Shown: in pieces, positions 1-5,088 of the stretch | Position numbering within the stretch: position 1 is the stretch's first letter | Layout: every line of letters begins with the position of its first letter | Assembly: GCA_003219395.1 (NCBI GenBank) | Contig: QHOR01000270.1 | Span: forward strand, 1 to 5,351 | Origin: Verrucomicrobiota bacterium | Lineage (GTDB): Bacteria > Verrucomicrobiota > Verrucomicrobiia > Chthoniobacterales > UBA10450 | Direction: 5' to 3' | Length of the DNA stretch: 5,351 bases | Notes under the pieces: model-generated | Told to the model about the DNA's origin: nothing | Seen by the model: the letters and a program-made list of their open reading frames with translations, nothing else | The model's database searches: none | Program-made: the position numbers and the translations under genes

Positions 1-1
1 C

Positions 2-601
2 AACATCTACGTCGCGGATGCTTCCAATCACCGCGTGCAGAAGATGGCGCCGGATGGAACTCTCATTGACGAGTGGAAAGGGCCAGATCCTGGGTTCTAC
101 GGTCCACGTCGAGTAGCTATTGGCCCTGATGACTCGGTTTATGTTGTCGACCAGTGACGCACCCGGATCGTCAAGTTCAGTCCGGATGGAGCAGTTCTCG
201 CGACTTGGGGCACCAAGGGGAACGGCGACGGTCAGTTTGATGACCATACTTCCGTGGCGGTCGATCCCAGGACCAATAAAGTTTATGTCGCCGATCCCCG
301 TAACAAACGAATCCAGGTGTTCGACTCAAACGGTAACTTTTTAACCAAATGGTCTATCCCTGAATGGGGACGATCATATGGCTTCGAGGATTTGGCCATA
401 GATTCGAGAGCAGTCCGGCTTTACGCCTCAAGTGCCAATATGGACGCCGTGCTCGTTTTCGATTTAAATGGAAAAAGAATCGGAAGTGTGCGGCCAAATC
501 CGCCAACCAAACTCGACGGGCCGTCGGCGTTGGCTGTGGTGAACGGGAAACTCTACGTGCTAAACATGGCCGGAAATCGCGTTAGCGAAATCGACCTATA
601 A
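2..601 (+). pseudogene. NHL-repeat beta-propeller protein, C-terminal part, interrupted by an in-frame TGA
   Basis: The frame beginning at base 2 encodes successive NHL-type blades. Each has the pattern Y-V-A/V-D-x-x-N-x-R-(I/V)-x-x-(F/M), then a D/N-G turn and a hydrophobic strand: 'NIYVADASNHRVQKM', 'VYVVDQ', 'RTRIVKFSPDG', 'VYVADPRNKRIQVF', 'LYASSANMDAVLVF' and 'LYVLNMAGNRV'. A TGA at 155-157 falls between 'VYVVDQ' and 'RTRIVKF', in the middle of one blade. The same frame resumes at once and runs to TAA at 599-601, so this is one gene with a nonsense codon and not two genes. The first Met after the break is at 254, which would discard half a blade and is not a natural start. The N-terminus lies outside the window. 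NHL propellers are binding scaffolds, often extracytoplasmic, and are also found as C-terminal tails of large membrane proteins; which kind this is cannot be seen. The gene converges on the methyltransferase. Family assignment is firm; ligand and role are unknown. Confidence 0.8.
155..157 (+). other. In-frame TGA inside an NHL blade
   Basis: The TGA sits where NHL blades usually carry a small or polar residue, in the context Asp-Gln-stop-Arg-Thr-Arg-Ile. A one-base change from GGA (Gly) or CGA (Arg) would produce it. No upstream stop or fresh start codon lies nearby, and the blade spacing is preserved. It may be a real nonsense mutation or a consensus error. Confidence 0.75.
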
Positions 602-660
602 TCCAATACCAAGTCACTCCACCGGATGACAGCTGTTATTCACTCTCGCTCAAATTCTGC

Positions 661-698
661 GGACAGCCACCGGCTTGCGGGCTCCTAACAGACTGTCC
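661..698. repeat. Imperfect REP-like inverted repeat
   Basis: The ends ggacag (661-666) and ctgtcc (693-698) are perfect inverted copies. Nested inside, agcc (665-668) can pair with ggct (680-683) around a GC-rich core. The layout resembles small palindromic repeats found between convergent genes. There is only one copy in the window, so repetitive status is unproven. The run of A after 698 would be a T-run before the stem on the minus strand, the wrong side for a terminator. Confidence 0.3.
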
Positions 699-747
699 AA
701 AAACAACGAGGATTTGATTTGCCGCGGCCTTGATTTCAGGCATCCGC

Positions 748-768
748 CAGCGGAGTTGCACTTCGCTG
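748..768. repeat. Stem-loop, 8-bp stem with 5-base loop
   Basis: The stem cagcggag (748-755) pairs with cttcgctg (761-768) through seven Watson-Crick pairs and one G-T pair around the loop ttgca. It lies mid-spacer between two converging genes and could slow or protect transcript ends. No T-tract follows on either strand, so it is not called as a terminator. Confidence 0.35.
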
Positions 769-911
769 TAACAAGGAAGCAACGGGATTTGAAACTCGCT
801 GGGCGCACAGGTTACAAACCAACGCTTCGCAAGCCTGCCTTGGTCAGAACCTGAGCTCACGCGGCTTTCGACAGTTACCCCAGAGATAATCCAGACTTCC
901 TGAAACCAGGG

Positions 912-1667
912 TCAGCCTTCTTTTGTGCACACACAAAACAAGAGGTTTTGCAGACATGCACGATTGAGCAGAAACTCGGTTTTTTCGAAACTGAGGGCGA
1001 GCCGGCGGGAAATCGGAGCGAGGAATGGCGCAAGTCCATTGAAAGTTCCGATATGACGCACCCTCCAACCGGCGCGTTGGCAGATCGCACAGAGCGTTCG
1101 TCTTGTAAAATGGGTTACATGCTGTGCCTCATCCAGCTTCGCCACTAACGCGAATCTGTCCAACAGCCACTCGATAACCGGCCAGGCACTTCGGTAGTTT
1201 GGCGTCGTAACCAAAAGCTGCCCGCCCGGATTTGTAAGTTTGTAAAACAGCGAAAGAACCTCTGCCACCTGGCGCTCGTAAAGATGTTCAATGACTTCGA
1301 TGCAATAAATCCTGTCAAATGGCTTATCGCCTTTTAGGTCATCAAACTGACCTAGATGAAACTCGAGATTTGGTGCTCTAAACGCATCTCTTGCGTAGTC
1401 TATCGCCGATGCATTGCTATCGATACCCGTAACGTTGCCGGCATAGCTGGACAAAAAATGGCTAATCGTTCCGGATCCGCATCCTGCATCAAGTACGCGA
1501 TCAGCCTTGCCGGGCATTGCCACTCGTTCTATCAACCTGAACTTTGCTTCGTGCCAGAAACGTTGAGCGGCCCGATCGGATTCCAAAGCCCGGGCCTGAT
1601 AATCTCCGCTTATAAAAATCGCATCCCCTTTCCGTATTTCCACCTGACGTGAGTTCGGTTGCTCCAT
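912..1667 (-). CDS. Class I SAM-dependent methyltransferase (UbiG-like, Methyltransf_11/23 type)
   Basis: The 251-residue product has the Rossmann-fold methyltransferase signature in order. Motif I is VLDAGCGSGTI at 58-68, the glycine-rich SAM-binding loop. An acidic residue ends strand beta-2 in 'TGIDSNASAI' (Asp83), where the SAM ribose is normally held. 'YCIEVIEHL' at 121-129 is the motif IV region, with the E-H-L typical of UbiG/Methyltransf_11 relatives. 'PGGQLLVTTPN' at 147-157 covers beta-5. A 'HVTHFT' element at 183-188 recurs in glycan- and lipid-associated members. Length is normal for a stand-alone domain. There is no signal peptide or membrane segment, so it is cytoplasmic. The Met at 1667 is the only good start; no Shine-Dalgarno is visible (upstream is tctccttgatctggt). 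It lies 41 bases after the GT2 gene on the same strand, probably in one operon, which suggests O- or C-methylation of a glycan or polyprenyl-linked intermediate. The substrate is not determinable, and I would not name it ubiG. Confidence 0.88.
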   Translation of the reverse strand: MEQPNSRQVEIRKGDAIFISGDYQARALESDRAAQRFWHEAKFRLIERVAMPGKADRVLDAGCGSGTISHFLSSYAGNVTGIDSNASAIDYARDAFRAPNLEFHLGQFDDLKGDKPFDRIYCIEVIEHLYERQVAEVLSLFYKLTNPGGQLLVTTPNYRSAWPVIEWLLDRFALVAKLDEAQHVTHFTRRTLCAICQRAGWRVRHIGTFNGLAPFLAPISRRLALSFEKTEFLLNRACLQNLLFCVCTKEG

Positions 1668-1708
1668 ACCAGATCAAGGAGATGTTACGACTAGGGCGAG
1701 ACCAATTC

Positions 1709-2797
1709 TCAAGCGGATGACTGATTTGCCAAGGTTGTCGCCGTCTCTGTCTGGTTATCTACCGAACCACGTAGCGGTTTTTCGTCCTCCGGACCTGCAA
1801 GAGCCCGTGCGACAACGTAACGTGGGCGATATTTAACTTCCTGGTAGATCTGGGCGATGTACGTTCCGATTATGCCGAGACTAAGCATTAAAACACCGCC
1901 AATCAGCATCTCAAGTATGATCACCGTGGTAAAACCAGGGAGGGCCAGACCAGTGAAGTACAAAAGAAGGGCATAGCCTGAGAATACAATCGCACAAAGA
2001 AGGAAGATCCCTCCCAGAAGAGTTACTGCTTGCAGAGGCAGGGACGAGAAAGCTGTGATGGCAACTACAGCTAACTTAAAGAGGCCGAAAAAAGACCATC
2101 GCGATTGCGTCAGCCGCCGCCTAGGCACAGAAAAGCTTATTTGCTTTCGACGGTAACCCAACCAGGAGATCATGCCACGGAAGAAGGTGTTCCGCTCCCG
2201 CATGTCCAGCCATGCGTCAATGACTTTGCGATCTAGAAGCTTGAAATCGGAAGAGCCATATAAATCGTAACCTGAAAGACGACTCAGAGTGCGATAAAAA
2301 AAACGCGCACCGATTTTGTTGATCAGCGGCTCTGTCCCGCGTGTTCGTTTTATCCCTTCAACAATGTCCCAATGCTCCTCTCTCCACAACTGAACCATTT
2401 CTGAAATTAGCTCCGGAGGATGTTGCAGATCGGAGTCCATTACGATGCATGCTTTTCCGCTCGAATACGCCATCCCTGCGCAAATGGCTGCCTCCTTGCC
2501 GAAATTGCGGCTAAACTGAAGAGCTTTGAGTCCTGGCAGTTGCTCAGCTAACTTTTCTAAGGCTTGCCATGTGCCATCTGTGGACCCGTCATCGACAACT
2601 ATGATTTCCATCGGCAGACCTGTTTTCGACGCTTCTGAATGTATTAACACTAGATTCTGGGCGATCTGCTCGCTTTCATCGTGTACGGGGATGAGGACGG
2701 AAAGCATCACACGGCTGTCACCGGTCGACTGCGATTGTGCCGTTAGATCGTGCCCGCAGAGCCTGCAACGGTAACCGGTTTGCTCCAATACACGCAT
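1709..2797 (-). CDS. Family 2 glycosyltransferase, polyprenyl-phosphate sugar transferase type (GtrB/ArnC/DPM1-like)
   Basis: The 362-residue product has a GT-A catalytic domain from about residue 32: 'LSVLIPVHDE' at 32-41, 'VVDDGSTDGT' at 67-76, 'FSRNFGKEAA' at 95-104 and 'DSDLQHPPE' at 121-129, whose Asp residues hold the metal and nucleotide sugar. 'ERNTFFRGM' at 201-209 is typical of the GtrB/DPM1 branch. Two hydrophobic segments follow, near 255-282 and 288-316, then the family tail 'YIAQIYQEVKYRPRYVV' at 313-329 and a polar C-terminus. Relatives move a sugar from a UDP- or GDP-sugar onto undecaprenyl phosphate at the inner-membrane cytoplasmic face. The sugar cannot be read from sequence. 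The gene is first of a minus-strand pair with the methyltransferase. The start is uncertain: Met at 2797 adds 30 residues containing Cys11-x2-Cys14 that the family lacks, whereas Met31 (codon 2705-2707) begins directly at the conserved strand. Neither has a clear Shine-Dalgarno. A second stop, TAG, follows the TGA five codons later. Confidence 0.9.
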   Translation of the reverse strand: MRVLEQTGYRCRLCGHDLTAQSQSTGDSRVMLSVLIPVHDESEQIAQNLVLIHSEASKTGLPMEIIVVDDGSTDGTWQALEKLAEQLPGLKALQFSRNFGKEAAICAGMAYSSGKACIVMDSDLQHPPELISEMVQLWREEHWDIVEGIKRTRGTEPLINKIGARFFYRTLSRLSGYDLYGSSDFKLLDRKVIDAWLDMRERNTFFRGMISWLGYRRKQISFSVPRRRLTQSRWSFFGLFKLAVVAITAFSSLPLQAVTLLGGIFLLCAIVFSGYALLLYFTGLALPGFTTVIILEMLIGGVLMLSLGIIGTYIAQIYQEVKYRPRYVVARALAGPEDEKPLRGSVDNQTETATTLANQSSA

Positions 2798-2811
2798 AAC
2801 ACTGCTAATTA

Positions 2812-2839
2812 AGCATATCGCGGGACAATTCGATACGAA
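2812..2839 (-). promoter_or_regulatory. Candidate sigma-70-like promoter for the GT2-methyltransferase unit
   Basis: Read on the minus strand, TTCGTA (2839-2834) and TATGCT (2817-2812) are separated by 16 bases. The -10 matches four of six consensus positions and the -35 three of six. Transcription would start near 2805, only a few bases before the ATG at 2797, which would give an almost leaderless message and fit the missing Shine-Dalgarno. This is weak pattern evidence. Confidence 0.18.
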
Positions 2840-2842
2840 GCC

Positions 2843-2956
2843 ATGCGCCCTGTCAACTTCAGTGCGTTGGGCGCGAAATCGAAATGGAAGCCGACGCTGG
2901 TCCTAGGGTACCACAACGAATCCGTCTTCGGATCCAGCGACCGATTGGCTTTGTAA
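2843..2956 (+). CDS. Doubtful 37-codon ORF in the divergent spacer
   Basis: An ATG at 2843 opens a frame ending at TAA 2954-2956. The frame is also open upstream back to a TAA at 2810-2812. The product contains 'FSALGAKSKWKP' and 'LVLGYHNESVFGSSDR', with a protein-like mix of residues but no motif, signal peptide or membrane segment I recognise. No Shine-Dalgarno is visible. It could be a tiny gene, a leftover of an older gene, or chance. It overlaps the region where promoters are expected, which counts against it. Confidence 0.15.
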   Translation: MRPVNFSALGAKSKWKPTLVLGYHNESVFGSSDRLAL

Positions 2957-3005
2957 GGCGCCGCGGAGGGTAGACGTATCCTATACCGCTTGTCGCGAAT
3001 CAGCG

Positions 3006-3458
3006 ATGACCCAGATCAAACAAAGTCTCGATTCCGACAACTCTTCCATAAGACGGAGTAGGTTTCAGCGCAACGACATCGCATCCAGGATCGAGAACTG
3101 CTGTCGATCGCTGAAGAGCCATTCGTACCTCGCTCGGTTTAACCGATTCGGACTTGCGCGGTTCATCGGAAACGCCGAGGTCACCCCCGCTCGCGTGGAG
3201 GCGATGATGATGAATACGCGGATGCAGCTTCTGAAAATTCCCGAGGTCATGAATATTAAATGCGGGAAACGGATCGACCCCGAATTGCCGTGGCCGTTCT
3301 TCATTGCCATCGATTTTGAGTCGATGGACAAGTACGCAATTTTCCGGGAAGATCCCGTTTTCGTGAAATTCATGGAGGAAGTGATCAAACCGAACATAGA
3401 AGATTCACTGGACCTGGACTTCGAGATGGATCCAGGCAAGGACGTTCGCTTTTCGTAG
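3006..3458 (+). CDS. Dabb (stress-responsive dimeric alpha/beta barrel) domain protein
   Basis: The 150-residue product matches the Dabb fold from about residue 49 to 142: a first strand 'FGLARFIGNAEVTPARVEAM' at 48-67, a helix leading to 'LLKIPEVMNIKCGKRIDPE' at 75-93, a strand 'FFIAIDFESMDKYAIFRED' at 98-116, and the typical C-terminal helix and strand with 'FVKFMEEVIKP' at 119-129 and 'DSLDLDFEM' at 133-141. Family members are small ferredoxin-like proteins that dimerise into a barrel. Most have no known role, although olivetolic acid cyclase shares the fold. The first ~48 residues are polar, Arg/Ser-rich and outside the domain, so the start may be annotated too early, but no later good start precedes the domain. 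No Shine-Dalgarno lies before the ATG. There is no signal peptide, so it is probably cytoplasmic. It lies 88 bases before the glycosyltransferase on the same strand, possibly cotranscribed, with no obvious functional link. Confidence 0.68.
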   Translation: MTQIKQSLDSDNSSIRRSRFQRNDIASRIENCCRSLKSHSYLARFNRFGLARFIGNAEVTPARVEAMMMNTRMQLLKIPEVMNIKCGKRIDPELPWPFFIAIDFESMDKYAIFREDPVFVKFMEEVIKPNIEDSLDLDFEMDPGKDVRFS

Positions 3459-3546
3459 GAAACAAACCATCGCAAACGGCGCGCCCGGCGGTCGTGCCCT
3501 ACCGATCGTTGCTATTTTCGCACGGAGCGCGTAATCATCCGGCTCG

Positions 3547-5088
3547 ATGCGTCTCGGCTATCTTTACTCCCGGTATCCAGTCCTTTCGCAGACTTTTTGC
3601 GACGCGGAGATGCTGGCCCTGGAACGGCTCGGTTTCGAGCTTGAGATCGGTTCAGTGTATCCCCCGCTCACGAGCTTGCGGCACGAGCATATTGCCGATT
3701 TACACGCTCGCATTCATTACGCGCCGCCGCAGGAGATTTTAAAAATTTCAGAAAACAACGCGAAAGCCGGTGGCAAATGGCCACGCGATTTAGTGGACCG
3801 GCACCAGCGAAAATATGGTCCCGGCGTCAAGGCAGCGCAGCGCGCACGCAATGCTCTTTATTTTGCCGACCATTTCAAGCGCCAGGGCGTGAATCATGTT
3901 CATGTTCACTTCGCCAATCGCGCGGCGCACACAGCGATTTTCTTGAAAGAGATTTCAGGGATTCCTTTCAGTGTGACGGCGCATGGACAGGATTTCATGA
4001 AAGATCTCGGTAATGACGATCTGTTACGGGAAATCTGCACTGCCGCGGAGTTTGTGGCCGCCGAAACAGATTATAGCCGCGACTTGCTCCGCCAACGCTG
4101 TTCGGATTCCGCGGCCAAAATTCATCGTGTTTATAACGGAATGGACCTGACACGTTTTCCAACACCACACCAAGAGGTATCAATCAACCAATCACCGCGC
4201 ATCCTCAGTATTGGCCGGCTGGTTGCGTTCAAGGGGTTCGAATACCTGATCGACGCTTGCGCCGAGCTGGCGCGCCGGGGCCTTGAGTTCGCCTGCGAAA
4301 TCATTGGTGACGGCCCGCTCCGCGGTGATCTCGAAGTAAGGATTAGAAAACTGAACCTGTCGGACCGGGTTCGTCTGCTCGGTTCGCTCTCACAGGGAGC
4401 GGTTTTGGAAAAACTCAGGTCCGCTGATATTTTCGCCCTCGCCTCGGTGACAGACAAACAAGGAGCCAGCGACGTTTTTCCGACTGTGATTATCGAGGCG
4501 ATGGCCGCTGCGCGTCCCGTTGTGTCCACACGCTTGGCTGGAGTTCCTGAATCAGTCGTGGACGGAGAAACGGGGTTTTTGGTTTCGCCTGGAAATACGG
4601 CGGCGCTGGCGCAAGCCTTGGGACGATTACTAGAAGACGCCAAGTTGAGATTGAATTATGGTCGCGCCGGACGCGCACGGATCGAACAACATTTCCGAAT
4701 CGAGCGCACGGTGGCGCCGCTCATCGAGCTTCTTCAGAGGACACCCGGTGCATGCCAGGAAAACGCGGCGCATAGTGCCGCGGCTGTAGCAGAAACTGCT
4801 GCGGCAAACAAAGTAATTGCATATCTAATAGATCGATGGCCGGAGGAAGCTTTGCCGCTCCTGGAACGCGAGCTTGAAGAGATGAAGCGACGTCACGTGT
4901 CGATTGTCCCAATCGTCTGCGAATTGGATTCTCGTCGCTGGAATTTCTGCCGGACCCGATGGTCATCGAAGCCGAATGGCGGGCAAACCCGGCACTCGCA
5001 CAAGAACTGGAAGAAGATCGCGCGCAACAGGGAGTCAGAGCTCCAAGCGGCATTTTTTTGCGCCAGGCACGTTTTGCTCTTGTGTTGA
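3547..5088 (+). CDS. GT4 family glycosyltransferase (GT-B fold) fused to the start of a second GT domain; C-terminus frameshifted
   Basis: Residues 1-400 form a complete GT-B enzyme of the colanic-acid (WcaL-like) branch. 'YLYSRYPVLSQTF' at 5-17 is the family's opening strand and fixes the start at 3547; an in-frame TAA at 3532-3534 leaves no other choice. 'HVHVHFAN' is at 117-124, acceptor-side 'TAHGQDF' at 144-150, 'SIGRLVAFKGFEYL' at 221-234, 'IIGDGPLR' at 252-259, and the donor site 'DVFPTVIIEAMA' at 309-320. The last is a D-x7-E version of the usual E-x7-E. It should transfer a sugar from a nucleotide donor to a growing surface glycan in the cytoplasm; donor and acceptor are unknown. An Ala-rich linker (403-421) leads in frame to a second N-terminal GT strand, 'KVIAYLIDRWPEEALPLLER' at 422-441. 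From about residue 460 the sequence stops being protein-like (Arg-, Ser-, Lys-rich, ending 'HVLLLC'). The true continuation is in another frame, so the TGA at 5086-5088 is probably not the native end. Confidence 0.88.
   Translation: MRLGYLYSRYPVLSQTFCDAEMLALERLGFELEIGSVYPPLTSLRHEHIADLHARIHYAPPQEILKISENNAKAGGKWPRDLVDRHQRKYGPGVKAAQRARNALYFADHFKRQGVNHVHVHFANRAAHTAIFLKEISGIPFSVTAHGQDFMKDLGNDDLLREICTAAEFVAAETDYSRDLLRQRCSDSAAKIHRVYNGMDLTRFPTPHQEVSINQSPRILSIGRLVAFKGFEYLIDACAELARRGLEFACEIIGDGPLRGDLEVRIRKLNLSDRVRLLGSLSQGAVLEKLRSADIFALASVTDKQGASDVFPTVIIEAMAAARPVVSTRLAGVPESVVDGETGFLVSPGNTAALAQALGRLLEDAKLRLNYGRAGRARIEQHFRIERTVAPLIELLQRTPGACQENAAHSAAAVAETAAANKVIAYLIDRWPEEALPLLERELEEMKRRHVSIVPIVCELDSRRWNFCRTRWSSKPNGGQTRHSHKNWKKIARNRESELQAAFFCARHVLLLC

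Larger units (their letters stand above)
602..911. other. Convergent intergenic spacer with small hairpins, no supported gene
   Basis: This 310-base stretch lies between the 3' ends of the NHL gene and the methyltransferase gene. I see no convincing protein. A minus-strand frame is open from 860 to 636 and is in phase with the methyltransferase, but its product (rich in Gln, Pro and Ser) resembles no family I know. Inverted repeats present are 661-666 with 693-698, 748-755 with 761-768, and 899-902 with 907-910 (cctg-aaac-cagg), the last just beyond the methyltransferase stop. None is followed by a T-tract in either direction, so no standard intrinsic terminator can be called. The stretch may be a decayed gene or a dispersed palindromic repeat; that is inference only. 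Confidence 0.5.
2798..3005. promoter_or_regulatory. Divergent spacer expected to carry promoters for the GT2 unit and the Dabb gene
   Basis: The GT2-methyltransferase unit leaves leftward and the Dabb gene rightward, so these 208 bases must contain start signals for both unless transcription enters from outside. On the plus strand ttgtaa (2951-2956) lies 20 bases before tatcct (2977-2982), a poor match because the spacing is too long. A short hairpin, atccg-tctt-cggat, spans 2920-2933. No operator with clear dyad symmetry or riboswitch fold was recognised. The regulatory call rests on geometry, not on strong motifs. Confidence 0.4.

Noticed and set aside
254..601. A separate small gene starting at ATG 254
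   Set aside because: NHL blade sequence continues upstream in the same frame through 158-253 and, beyond the TGA, back to base 2. The Met at 254 lies inside a blade.
661..768. Intrinsic terminators between the convergent genes
   Set aside because: Stems are present at 661-698 and 748-768, but neither is followed by a T-run in either direction of transcription.
155..914. TGA read as an amino acid (alternative genetic code), suggested by the TGA in the NHL gene and the open frame after the methyltransferase TGA
   Set aside because: The GT2 and methyltransferase proteins both end at TGA at natural family ends, and no in-frame TGA occurs inside the conserved domains of the other genes. A recoded TGA would appear repeatedly.
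3065..3475. A 136-codon minus-strand ORF opposite the Dabb gene
   Set aside because: The plus strand has a recognisable Dabb domain; the minus product is Ser-rich with no motif.
3478..3485. The GC-rich palindrome ggcgcgcc as an operator before the GT4 gene
   Set aside because: It is a single 8-base palindrome in a GC-rich gap, without a second half-site or positioned promoter; chance is adequate.
5051..5060. The seven-T run at 5053-5059 as the frameshift site
   Set aside because: The -1 frame is already clearly protein-like more than 100 bases upstream, from 4938, so the shift happened before this run.
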